Shown here: positions 19,593 through 30,592 of the stretch, piece after piece
Position numbering within the stretch: the first letter of the stretch is position 1
Layout of the letters: the number at the start of each line of letters is the position of its first letter
Origin: Ligustrum vulgare
Taxonomy: Eukaryota; Streptophyta; Magnoliopsida; Lamiales; Oleaceae
NCBI GenBank assembly: GCA_963555705.1
Contig: OY743187.1
Span: 14,522,133 to 14,586,132, forward strand
Direction: 5' to 3'
Length of the DNA stretch: 64,000 nucleotides
The notes under the pieces: generated by a model
What the model saw: the letters and a program-made list of their open reading frames with translations, nothing else
Databases searched by the model: none
What the model was told of the DNA's origin: nothing
Program-made: the position numbers and the translations under genes

Positions 19593-21679
19593 TGTAGCGA
19601 CCAAGAATTTTTACGCGATTAATAATTATTTTAATAGAAAATCGTGTCGCTACTATTTCACCCATTTTTATTAAGTTAACGCCACGACGTATTCGTATAG
19701 CCAAGTCAAGAAATAATCGAGATTGTTCGATTTTAAATTAAATTCCGAATTTCTAAAAATATCTCCATTCTCTTGATTTAAAGTATATTAAGTCCAAGTA
19801 CTTAATTCAATGTTATCCCAATATTTATTTATACAAAAATTATTTTTATTATTGAAATTAAGAAAATATATGCAAGCATGAGAGGTTCCATTATATATAA
19901 TAATTATGAGAATCTTAATTTAATAAATATGGAAAAGTATATGAATGAATTATATACTCCATTATATGTAATCATGAAGAGCATAATATTTGTATAAATA
20001 TGGAAAAGTATATGAATGAATTATATACTCCATTATATGTAATCATGAAGAGCATAATATTTGTATAAATATGGAAAAGTATATGAATGAATTATAGACT
20101 CCATTATATGTAATCATGAAGAGCACAATATTTGTATAAATATGGAAAAGTATATGAATGGTTGATAAGATTCCATTATATGTAATCATGAAGAGCATAA
20201 TATTTGTATAAATATGAAAAAGTATATGAATGGTTGATAAGACTCCATTATATGTAATCATGAAGAGCATAATATTTGTATAAATATGGAAAAGTATATG
20301 AATGGTTGATAAGACTCCATTATATGTAATCATGAAGAGCATAATATTTGTATAAATATGGAAAAGTATATGAATGGTGCTTTACTTTAAGAAAAGGATG
20401 TGTTAAAATTAATAGAATTGAATGATTATGTTTACAATATGCCAACTTTATACATCTATTTAAACCCATCTCTTTTACACACAACTCTACACATATACAC
20501 TTATTTCCAATCTCTTGACAAAATCCACAAGTAAGAGAAATTCAAGGTGGTCAAGAAAGTTTTGGTCCATTTACTACTACACTTCATTTTAATCTTTTAA
20601 AAGGTAAGTATATCTTATGTTTTTATGAAAATTAAGTATGTTGTTATGAAATGTAAGTATATCTTATGTTTTTATGAAAATTAAGTATGTTGTTATGAAA
20701 TGTAAGTATATCTTATGTTTTTATGAAAATTAAGTATGTTGTTATGAAATGTAAGTATATCTTATGTTTTTATGAAAATTAAGTATGTTGTTATGAAATG
20801 TAAGTATATCTTATGTTTTTATGAAAAGTAAGTATGTTTTTATGAAAGGTAAGTATATCTTATGTTTTTATGAAAAGTAAGTATGTTTTTATGAAAGGTA
20901 TTACCTTATGTTTTTATGAAAAGTAAGTATGTTTTTATGACAAGTAAGTATATCTTATGTTTTTATGAAAAGTAAGTATGTTTTTATGAAAGGTAAATAC
21001 ACCTTATGTTTTTATGAAAAGTAAGTATGTTTTTATGACAAGTAAGTATATCTTATGTTTTTATGAAAAGTAAGTATGTTTTTATGAAAGGTAAATACAC
21101 CTTATGTTTTTATGAAAAGTAAGTATGTTTTTATGACAAGTAAGTATATCTTATGTTTTTATGAAAATGTTTGGATCATTGCTATGAAATCAATCTCACA
21201 AGATTGTTATGGGTTCCATATGATATGTTTATGATTATGCTAAGGGGACCGGAGTTTAGTAGCGCTACACATAAGAATTCTTGCCATTTAAGTTCGGTAA
21301 AATTCTTGTGTCTCCCTATGTTTATGAGTATTTCGATCCTATCCTATGTTATGATGAAAATGATCCATATGCTTTCAAAAGAAAATTTATGCTTGGTATA
21401 CTTACTGAGATTTTATAAATCTCACTCCACGATATTTACCATTTTCAGATAATTGAAGGTTCGAGGCGGTCAACATGGAAGTGGCAAAAGTGGTTAAGAT
21501 TGATGAGATAATTATGTTGAACTTTATGTAAGAAAATTATGTTCTATTTTTATTCACAAATAAAATTATGGGATTCTAATTATTCTTTTGAATAATTTTA
21601 CATTTCTATTTAAGTCTCGATAATATGATATGAGTCACTTTTAGTGGCACTCGAATGGTCGAGAATTCGGGTCGTCACA
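19593..21679 (+). repeat. E2 5' LTR (LTR B), 2087 bp
   Basis: TG...CA ends. From left: unique sequence, a 72-bp tandem array (about 19,930-20,385), a TATA-like ctatttaaacc (20,456-20,466), then a second tandem array (about 20,602-21,165), then a unique stretch to the PBS. The second array contains 16 copies of GTAAGTAT in sense orientation. Confidence 0.92.
20456..20466 (+). promoter_or_regulatory. LTR promoter TATA-like box
   Basis: ctatttaaacc in LTR B is followed by pyrimidine-rich sequence where transcription would start, about 135 bp before the first GTAAGTAT of the array. The same box is in LTR C (27,045-27,055) and, reversed, in LTRs A, D and E. This would mark the U3/R border. Inferred. 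Confidence 0.45.
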
Positions 21680-23289
21680 GTTGGTATCAGAGACAAGAGT
21701 TTTAAAAACGATTCTGTAGATTTTTGAAATTTTATTTCTTAAAAAAAAAAAAAAAAAAAAAAAACACTATTCACGTGAACAGTAAAACGACGTGCTATTC
21801 ATGATGAACAGTGAACGAAATCACTATTCAATTAAAAAAAAAAATTTGAATTTTCACATGTCAAGTATGGTTATGATTTTGAAAAGTATGATGAAATTTG
21901 ATGTGCGAATTTCAAGGACAAAATTCATTTTAAGCAAGGGAGTTTGTAATGTTCTGAAAATTTTATGGAATATAATTAGTTAGTGATATGATTTTTATAT
22001 TGATGTCTTTGATAAATTTCTAGAAGTTCGGGGACTAAAGGAAAATAAGATTTGACGATAAAATTTTATTTGGGTTAATTAGGCCCAATCTTATGTAAAG
22101 ATGCGAAATGATTAATAATAATTTTTTTTTAAATATTTTAACTCATCACTCTACTATGTCACTCTCCACGTATTGACTCCTCGAACCAGGTATGTTATAT
22201 GCTTTGCAAGTCATTTACGATTTTATTAAGACATGTTAAGTATGAAATATTCATATGTTATGAATCTTTAAGTGAAATATACATGTTGAGTATGATATGA
22301 ATTGATAGAAGCCTAAATTTTAATTTATTCATTTTAATGTAGAATCATGAGACATAGAGGATATTGATATGAATTTTGGTTCATATTAAGCTTAGTAAGA
22401 TTGACTCAATTAGAAATTAAGTTGGGTTGTAACTTTGGCCCAAAATATATGGAATAATATATTAAACAAACAAAATTGATAATGAATTGTACAATAATTT
22501 ATCCCTTTATCACTACCTTTGTGTAAAAACAAGGGAAAAACTGTGGATGGTTATTAGTACTTCCTCTTCAAGTTTCAATTTTCGGTTCAATAATTTATCC
22601 CTTTATCACTACCTTTGCTTAAAAGCAAGGAAAAACTGTGGATGATTATTGGTACCACTCTTCAAGTTTCAATTTTCGGTTCAATAATTTATCCCTTTAT
22701 CACTACCTTTGCTTAAAAGCAAGGAAAAACTGTGGATGATTATTGGTACCACTCTTCAAGTTTCAATTTTGAAAAAAAAAAAAAAAAAAATATGATTTAC
22801 GAATGATTTTCAAAATAATCTTTGTCGTCAAGTTTAGAAATGATGAGCCCTAAATGGACTTTGCATAATTGATTTTAGACATGGCACTAAGTATGAGAAG
22901 TCAACAGAAAGGACTAGATAATATTTTCGAATTATTCATCGTTTAGATTAAACGAGAAATAGAAAGTCAGTTTTATGAAGTTATGATGAGATGTTGAGAT
23001 TATAAGTGATATGATTTTATTGAGATTTTTATGAGAAGAATTATGAAGTTGGAGATTTAAAGTTTAGGCTCTTAATTATTGAGAAATAAGGACTTGATAT
23101 GGTGATATTAGAAATTATGATTTGAAATTTCTATGTTGAGGAATTATGAATTGATTTTCTGGAATATTTATGATGATATTGAAGTTTGATGAAATTGTGA
23201 TCAAATGTACAATTAGTTATTATTGTGAGTTATGAAGTATGCTTACGATTTGGATAAGTCCAAATTTCAAAGGAAAACTCTGCCTAGAA
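21680..23289. other. E2 internal non-coding region after the PBS
   Basis: No gag or pol can be read. It contains A-tracts (21,740-21,765), a short self-complementary segment (attcacgtgaacagt, around 21,769-21,783) and a tandem repeat at 22,493-22,772. Confidence 0.6.
22493..22772. repeat. Tandem repeat, about 3 x 95 bp
   Basis: A unit beginning aataatttatccctttatca is repeated about three times in E2. E1 has two units at about 31,082-31,270 in reverse. Copy number thus differs between elements. Confidence 0.7.
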
Positions 23290-23732
23290 TTTTATCGTTT
23301 GGAGTTAAGAGCATAGTATGGTATGCAATCACTAAGAGAATTGAAGTTAGACATACAAGTTCATTTACATCACAAACGAGATTTAGTAGATGATAACAGA
23401 GATATTATTATTTTCTCATAAGGAGAACACACAAGAGTCACCCTAGAAAGGAAATACATGAAAACACGCAAAAGCAAAAGAAAGCAACATGGGAAATTCC
23501 TCAAATTGAGAGATGTGTTTCCGGAGTAGCCGTATCCTACCACCTCTGACCTTTTGAGGAAATAAAGAAACCTTCAAAAAGGTGTGTTTCGAGAGTAAGA
23601 ATACTCCGTAATCTACCACCTGGAACCTTTGAGGTACACACAAGATTTAAACATTAAGGAAAATCCTAGGAAATTAGAGGGGTGTCTCGAGAGTAAGAAT
23701 ACTCCGTACTCTACCCCCACCTATTCTAAGAT

Positions 23733-24386
23733 TCATAAAGTTAAGTTTACATTAACCGGACTCCATTTTCGCTTGATTCCCCTTCCTTGCGACCAATCTA
23801 TCTTAACCCCTGCTGGATCTTGTATTGAGATATATGACTGCAGCTTATCCAGTAGTTCATCAATAGTAGGAGCAGAAATAAGGAGTCTTCTGGAAAATGG
23901 AGAGATGAATCCCTGTTCCACAGCATAATCAAGAAAGGTTAACAAGCCATCAAAGAAATTGTTAACATTCAAAAGCCCAATAGGCTTAGTATGGAGATCT
24001 AGTTGAGCCCATGAGGTAATGTTAAAGATTTCTTCTAAGGTACCAAAACCTCCGGGCAGGGCTATAAAGGCATCAGAACCATATAGCATACAAGTTATGC
24101 GTTCATGGATGGATAAGGTTTGAACTTCATGCCCTCGTGTTTTTCCTGCAACATCTACCAAAGGGACAGGTATGACACCGATTACTTTTGATTTCTCTGC
24201 AAGAGCAGATTGGGAAACACAACCCATTAGACCACTGCTACCACCCCCATACACAAGAGTGATACATTTTTCCCCCAGTTTCTTTCCAAGATCTACGGCC
24301 GCTTCTAGATAACTGAAGCCTTTCCCCACTTTTGATCCACAAAATACACAAATAGTTTTGATCTGTCGAAGTTTTGGTGCTTCCAT
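23733..24386 (-). CDS. LOG-family cytokinin riboside 5'-monophosphate phosphoribohydrolase (E2 copy)
   Basis: Intact 217-residue intronless ORF, antisense to E2, about 99% identical to the E1 copy. I count seven nucleotide differences by eye: three silent and four that change residues (Gly41 to Cys, Asp147 to Gly, His158 to Gln, Phe215 to Leu). The glycine loop GGGSSGLMG and active-site PGGFGTLEE are unchanged. The Gly41 to Cys change lies just before the TLVYGGG strand-loop and could affect folding. A TATA-like box is at 24,461-24,469. The two copies have diverged without a stop or frameshift. At this low divergence that alone does not prove selection. Confidence 0.92.
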   Translation of the reverse strand: MEAPKLRQIKTICVFCGSKVGKGFSYLEAAVDLGKKLGEKCITLVYGGGSSGLMGCVSQSALAEKSKVIGVIPVPLVDVAGKTRGHEVQTLSIHERITCMLYGSDAFIALPGGFGTLEEIFNITSWAQLDLHTKPIGLLNVNNFFDGLLTFLDYAVEQGFISPFSRRLLISAPTIDELLDKLQSYISIQDPAGVKIDWSQGRGIKRKWSPVNVNLTL

Positions 24387-24696
24387 CTTTGATAGTATAG
24401 AAGAGAAAACTTACCAAGAAGATGTGATTTTGGGATGCTTGAACTATGAAATATGTTTGGCTATTTAAAACCGGAAAAATTTACTGTTTTTGATTGATTC
24501 TGAAAAAGTAAAGATTTACTTTTGACAAAATCAGCCTACTTTTGACTATTTTATCAAAGCTTTCATCTTTCGGTGATTTATTTTCCAGCTTTATCAAACC
24601 TCGAGAAAGGAAAATATATTTTTACCAACCTTTATCAAAACGCGTGAAAGGAAACAGAAGAATATTTTAAATATGTATCAAGAGATTTACCTTATA
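24387..24696 (-). promoter_or_regulatory. Promoter region between the E2 NABP-like and LOG ORFs
   Basis: This matches the E1 intergenic region but has one 41-bp unit (around 24,585-24,625) instead of three. The TATA-like box ctatttaaa (24,461-24,469, reverse) is kept. Confidence 0.5.
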
Positions 24697-25242
24697 TCAA
24701 TGCTGATTTGCCACAACCTCATTGTGTAAAACAGACTGGCAGATAGGATCTTTTGCAGTTATATTTTTGAGACTATAACGATTTTTGTCTTCGTTAAACT
24801 GAGCGTATAAGGAGAGAAGTTCACGTTGCACATAACCACTTGGGTGCGTCTCAAGAGTCAGTCGAATATCATCCAAAGACTCCTTACTCAGTCCACCCTT
24901 TATGAATTTGATTTTATCATCCCGATTAGTAGAAGAATATCCTACTGTTTTGCAACGAGTATCACAGTTCCAACGAGCACATTTGTAGCAACCATTCAGC
25001 CTTTTTGCTCTTCGTTTCTTTGCGAAGGTGCTTTTGCCTAAACCAGGCATGTGCTTTGGAAATGTCATAGGTAATTCACCAGATAATCGAACTTTTGCTT
25101 CGATCAACCAGCGAACATCTTCTGGAATACCATGAGCCATCAGCAACCTCAACCTTTCGAGCCTAATTCGATAAATTTTTCTCAGATCATTCATAGGAAG
25201 ATTGGAATAATACTTGCGAATGTTTGAAAGGATGATATCCAT
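24697..25242 (-). CDS. Basic cysteine-rich protein, carlavirus/vitivirus NABP-like (E2 copy)
   Basis: Intact 181-residue ORF, antisense to E2. The basic cluster and finger (KSTFAKKRRAKRLNGCYKC with following Cys93 and Cys97) are identical to the E1 copy. Differences cluster at the N-terminus (two serine changes, Val39-Ser40 to Ile-Pro) and at the very C-terminus, where the last 10-12 residues differ and the stop is shifted, so the end is probably not critical. The order relative to LOG is the same as in E1: NABP-like first, LOG second. Sharing of intact ORFs between two separately inserted elements argues that the gene pair travels with the family. Confidence 0.62.
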   Translation of the reverse strand: MDIILSNIRKYYSNLPMNDLRKIYRIRLERLRLLMAHGIPEDVRWLIEAKVRLSGELPMTFPKHMPGLGKSTFAKKRRAKRLNGCYKCARWNCDTRCKTVGYSSTNRDDKIKFIKGGLSKESLDDIRLTLETHPSGYVQRELLSLYAQFNEDKNRYSLKNITAKDPICQSVLHNEVVANQH

Positions 25243-25274
25243 TTTTGATGGATCTAACCTCTTCCCAACATGAT

Positions 25275-25285
25275 CTATTTAAAGG
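25275..25285 (-). promoter_or_regulatory. TATA-like box of the NABP-like ORF (E2)
   Basis: ctatttaaagg in reverse gives CCTTTAAATAG, 33-43 bp before the start codon at 25,242. It is conserved with E1. Confidence 0.45.
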
Positions 25286-25954
25286 TATAAAGGAACTAAG
25301 TGGATCCATCTGATATTGATTCCAGCAAGAAAGTGCGGAATAGAATAATGAAAAGAAGAGACAAGAATTAATGCGCTGTTTAATTTTATCGATAAAGGAA
25401 GATTTGATGATAAGATTTTGAGATACAGAATATTTTCTTGGATTTGGTACTGATATTTTAGGTATAATAATAAGTAATTAAGGTATGGTGTGATGATACG
25501 GGAATACGTGAAAGTGAAATAAGGACCGTATCGAATCAGAATTCATAAGTATGTACAAGTGAAAGAAATACCTTGCGGGAAATGTTGTGACAATTAAGTG
25601 AAGAATTTTAGTTATTTGGGAGCTAATTATTTATTTGAATTTTGCAGAACGTTTTGGTTACAAATATGGGAAAAGATAAGCTGATGATATTATGTTGATT
25701 TATGAATAATATGTTTGGATATATTACATAGGGGATATTCAGGTAACCATTTTATTTACTTTGGGATATTTGGTGATAAGAAGAAATGACTAATTATTAT
25801 GGTATGATATGTTAGTAAAGATTTATTGAAATTTTAGAGATATTAATACGAATATTTGAGGTCACATGATACGATGATAAATGACAAGTTACATGAATAC
25901 TACAAGATATGATGAAATATCACATACGATTGGGAATTTTCATTTTGATTCAGA

Positions 25955-26168
25955 AGAATTTATGAGTAGACATATGTCTATTATTGATAGAAAAGTCCAT
26001 GTCTTAAGAAAACAAATTGATGCATTTAGTCAAAGTCCAGTGGGTTAAATATGGTTGGGTTAAATATGGTAGCGATGATGCTACATAAGAAGAAGAAGAA
26101 GAGATTCTGATTAAGTGTTCAGAAATCATAAGATCAAGTAAGTTTAATTTCGAGGACGAAATTATTTT
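25955..26168 (+). pseudogene. Ty3/gypsy pol C-terminus (chromodomain-like) relic in E2
   Basis: In sense with E2, SIIDRKVHVLRKQID can be read near 25,977. After a frameshift VKVQWVKYGWVKYGSDDAT follows, then a stop, then EEEEEIL, and finally FEDEIILRG running into the polypurine tract. This is the usual tail of plant chromovirus-type gypsy pol and its junction with the 3' LTR. A seven-codon tandem duplication (WVKYG twice) is visible. Confidence 0.7.
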
Positions 26169-26181
26169 AAGGGGGTAAGTT
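26169..26181 (+). other. Polypurine tract of E2
   Basis: aagggggtaag directly before the 3' LTR start TGTAGCGACC. It primes plus-strand DNA synthesis in LTR retroelements. The mirror copy in E1 is at 16,741-16,753. Confidence 0.8.
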
Positions 26182-28268
26182 TGTAGCGACCAAGAATTTT
26201 TACGCGATTAATAATTATTTTAATAGAAAATCGTGTCGCTACTATTTCACCCATTTTTATTAAGTTAACGCCACGACGTATTCGTATAGCCAAGTCAAGA
26301 AATAATCGAGATTGTTCGATTTTAAATTAAATTCCGAATTTCTAAAAATATCTCCATTCTCTTGATTTAAAGTATATTAAGTCCAAGTACTTAATTCAAT
26401 GTTATCCCAATATTTATTTATACAAAAATTATTTTTATTATTGAAATTAAGAAAATATATGCAAGCATGAGAGGTTCCATTATATATAATAATTATGAGA
26501 ATCTTAATTTAATAAATATGGAAAAGTATATGAATGAATTATATACTCCATTATATGTAATCATGAAGAGCATAATATTTGTATAAATATGGAAAAGTAT
26601 ATGAATGAATTATATACTCCATTATATGTAATCATGAAGAGCATAATATTTGTATAAATATGGAAAAGTATATGAATGAATTATAGACTCCATTATATGT
26701 AATCATGAAGAGCACAATATTTGTATAAATATGGAAAAGTATATGAATGGTTGATAAGATTCCATTATATGTAATCATGAAGAGCATAATATTTGTATAA
26801 ATATGAAAAAGTATATGAATGGTTGATAAGACTCCATTATATGTAATCATGAAGAGCATAATATTTGTATAAATATGGAAAAGTATATGAATGGTTGATA
26901 AGACTCCATTATATGTAATCATGAAGAGCATAATATTTGTATAAATATGGAAAAGTATATGAATGGTGCTTTACTTTAAGAAAAGGATGTGTTAAAATTA
27001 ATAGAATTGAATGATTATGTTTACAATATGCCAACTTTATACATCTATTTAAACCCATCTCTTTTACACACAACTCTACACATATACACTTATTTCCAAT
27101 CTCTTGACAAAATCCACAAGTAAGAGAAATTCAAGGTGGTCAAGAAAGTTTTGGTCCATTTACTACTACACTTCATTTTAATCTTTTAAAAGGTAAGTAT
27201 ATCTTATGTTTTTATGAAAATTAAGTATGTTGTTATGAAATGTAAGTATATCTTATGTTTTTATGAAAATTAAGTATGTTGTTATGAAATGTAAGTATAT
27301 CTTATGTTTTTATGAAAATTAAGTATGTTGTTATGAAATGTAAGTATATCTTATGTTTTTATGAAAATTAAGTATGTTGTTATGAAATGTAAGTATATCT
27401 TATGTTTTTATGAAAAGTAAGTATGTTTTTATGAAAGGTAAGTATATCTTATGTTTTTATGAAAAGTAAGTATGTTTTTATGAAAGGTATTACCTTATGT
27501 TTTTATGAAAAGTAAGTATGTTTTTATGACAAGTAAGTATATCTTATGTTTTTATGAAAAGTAAGTATGTTTTTATGAAAGGTAAATACACCTTATGTTT
27601 TTATGAAAAGTAAGTATGTTTTTATGACAAGTAAGTATATCTTATGTTTTTATGAAAAGTAAGTATGTTTTTATGAAAGGTAAATACACCTTATGTTTTT
27701 ATGAAAAGTAAGTATGTTTTTATGACAAGTAAGTATATCTTATGTTTTTATGAAAATGTTTGGATCATTGCTATGAAATCAATCTCACAAGATTGTTATG
27801 GGTTCCATATGATATGTTTATGATTATGCTAAGGGGACCGGAGTTTAGTAGCGCTACACATAAGAATTCTTGCCATTTAAGTTCGGTAAAATTCTTGTGT
27901 CTCCCTATGTTTATGAGTATTTCGATCCTATCCTATGTTATGATGAAAATGATCCATATGCTTTCAAAAGAAAATTTATGCTTGGTATACTTACTGAGAT
28001 TTTATAAATCTCACTCCACGATATTTACCATTTTCAGATAATTGAAGGTTCGAGGCGGTCAACATGGAAGTGGCAAAAGTGGTTAAGATTGATGAGATAA
28101 TTATGTTGAACTTTATGTAAGAAAATTATGTTCTATTTTTATTCACAAATAAAATTATGGGATTCTAATTATTCTTTTGAATAATTTTACATTTCTATTT
28201 AAGTCTCGATAATATGATATGAGTCACTTTTAGTGGCACTCGAATGGTCGAGAATTCGGGTCGTCACA
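26182..28268 (+). repeat. E2 3' LTR (LTR C), 2087 bp
   Basis: Same length and internal arrangement as LTR B, with no difference noticed in the stretches compared. This suggests recent insertion. Confidence 0.92.
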
Positions 28269-28273
28269 CATAC

Positions 28274-28523
28274 TATGCTCTTAATTCCAAACGATAAAAT
28301 TCTAGGCAGAGTTTCCTTTGAAATTTGGACTTATTCAAACCGTAAGCATACTTCATAACTTACAATAATAAATAATTCCACATTTGATCACAACGATCTA
28401 AAAATTGACCACAATTTCATCAAACTTCAATATCATAAAAAAAATATTCCAGAAAATCAATTCATAATTCCTCAACATAGAAATTTCAAATCATAGTCGT
28501 CAATATCACAATATCACTTCCTT
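28274..28523 (-). other. E1 internal segment between E2 and the solo LTR
   Basis: Continues the E1 internal region (tatgctcttaattccaaacg matches E2 around 23,290-23,310 in reverse). Non-coding. Confidence 0.8.
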
Positions 28524-30587
28524 TGTGACGACCCGAATTCTCTTCCATTCGAGTGCCACTAAAAGTGACTCATATCATATTATCGAGACTTATATAGTAA
28601 TGTAAAATTATTCAAAAGAATAATTAGAATCCCATAATTTTATTTGTGAATAAAAATAGAACATAATTTTCTTACATAAAGTTCAACATAATTATCTCAT
28701 CAATCTTAACCACTTTTGCCACTTCCATGTTGACCGCCTCGAACCTTCAATTATCTGAAAATGGTAAATATCGTGGAGTGAGATTTATAAAATCCCAGTA
28801 AGTATACCAAGCATAAATTTTCTTTTGAAAGCATATGGATCATTTTCATCATAACATAGGATAGGATCGAAATACTCATAAACATAGGGAGACACAAGAA
28901 TTTTACCGAACTTAAATGGCAAGAATTCTTATGTGTAGCGCTACTAAACTCCGGTCCCCTTAGCATAATCATAAACATATCATATGGAACCCATAACAAT
29001 CTTGTGAGATTGATTTCATAGCAATGATCCAAACATTTTCATAAAAACATAAGATATACTTACTTGTCATAAAAACATACTTACTTTTCATAAAAACATA
29101 AGGTGTATTTACCTTTCATAAAAACATACTTACTTTTCATAAAAACATAAGATATACTTACTTGTCATAAAAACATACTTACTTTTCATAAAAACATAAG
29201 GTGTATTTACCTTTCATAAAAACATACTTACTTTTCATAAAAACATAAGATATACTTACTTGTCATAAAAACATACTTACTTTTCATAAAAACATAAGGT
29301 GTATTTACCTTTCATAAAAACATACTTACTTTTCATAAAAACATAAGATATACTTGTCATAAAAACATACTTACTTTTCATAAAAACATAAGGTGTATTT
29401 ACCTTTCATAAAAACATACTTACTTTTCATAAAAACATAAGATATACTTACTTGTCATAAAAACATACTTACTTTTCATAAAAACATAAGGTGTATTTAC
29501 CTTTCATAAAAACATACTTACTTTTCATAAAAACATAAGATATACTTACTTGTCATAAAAACATACTTACTTTTCATAAAAACATAAGGTGTATTTACCT
29601 TTCATAAAAACATACTTACTTTTCATAAAAACATAAGATATACTTACCTTTTAAAAGATTAAAATGAAGTGTAGTAGTAAATGGACCAAAACTTTCTTGA
29701 CCACCTTGAATTTCTCTTACTTGTGGATTTTGTCAAGAGATTGGAAATAAGTGTATATGTGTAGAGTTGTGTGTAAAAGAGATGGGTTTAAATAGATGTA
29801 TAAAGTTGGCATATTGTAAACATAATCATTCAATTCTATTAATTTTAACACATCCTTTTCTTAAAGTAAAGCACCATTCATATACTTTTCCATATTTATA
29901 CAAATAATATGCTCTTCATGATTATATATAATGGAGTCTTATCAATCATTCATATACTTTTCCATATTTATACAAATATTATGCTCTTCATGATTATATA
30001 TAATGGAGTCTTATCAATCATTAATATACTTTTCCATATTTATACAAATATTATGCTCTTCATGATTATATATAATGGAGTATATAAATCATTCATATAC
30101 TTTTCCATATTTATACAAATATTATGCTCTTCATGATTATATATAATGGAGTATATAAATCATTCATATACTTTTTCATATTTATACAAATATTATGCTC
30201 TTCATGATTACATATAATGGAGTCTTATCAATCATTCATATACTTTTCCATATTTATACAAATATTATGCTCTTCATGATTACATATAATGGAACCTCTC
30301 ATGCTTGCATATATTTTCTTAATTTAAATAATAAAAGTAATTTTTGTACAAATAAATATTGGGATAACATTGAATTAAGTACTTAGACTTAATATACTTT
30401 AAATCAAGAGAATGGAGATATTTTTAGAAATTCGGAATTTAATTTAAAATCGAACGATCTCGATTATTTCTTGACTTGGCTATACGAATACGTCGTGGCG
30501 TTAACTTAATAAAAATGGGTGAAATAGTAGCGACATGATTTTCTATTAAAATAATTATTAATCGCGTAAAAATTCTTGGTCGCTACA
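28524..30587 (-). mobile_element. Solo LTR (LTR D) of the same family, nested in E1
   Basis: 2,064 bp, TGTGACGACCC...GGTCGCTACA, flanked by the perfect repeat TCCTT (28,519-28,523; 30,588-30,592). No internal sequence is attached. It has fewer array units than LTRs A and E, several private substitutions, and a deletion near 30,290 compared with LTR A. Confidence 0.92.
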
Positions 30588-30592
30588 TCCTT

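Larger units (their letters stand above)
19593..28268 (+). mobile_element. Element E2: complete LOG-carrying LTR retroelement nested in E1
   Basis: 8,676 bp: 5' LTR 19,593-21,679, internal 21,680-26,181, 3' LTR 26,182-28,268. Ends are TGTAGCGACC...GTCGTCACA; target duplication CATAC at 19,588-19,592 and 28,269-28,273. The PBS (TTGGTATCAGAGA, 21,681 on) and polypurine tract (attttaagggggtaag, before 26,182) are intact. The E2 internal region itself holds the uninterrupted target (gagcatagtatggtatgc, near 23,310, reverse), proving that E2 inserted into a sister copy. No gag-pol is present except a short C-terminal relic. Confidence 0.94.

Noticed and set aside
21171..21452. 93-residue open frame in every LTR of the family (DHCYEINLTRLLWVPYD...)
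   Set aside because: It is present in all five LTRs with one residue change, but young repeat copies share any frame. Its first codon is TTG and the first in-frame ATG is 18 codons in. A dN/dS test over the family could revive it.
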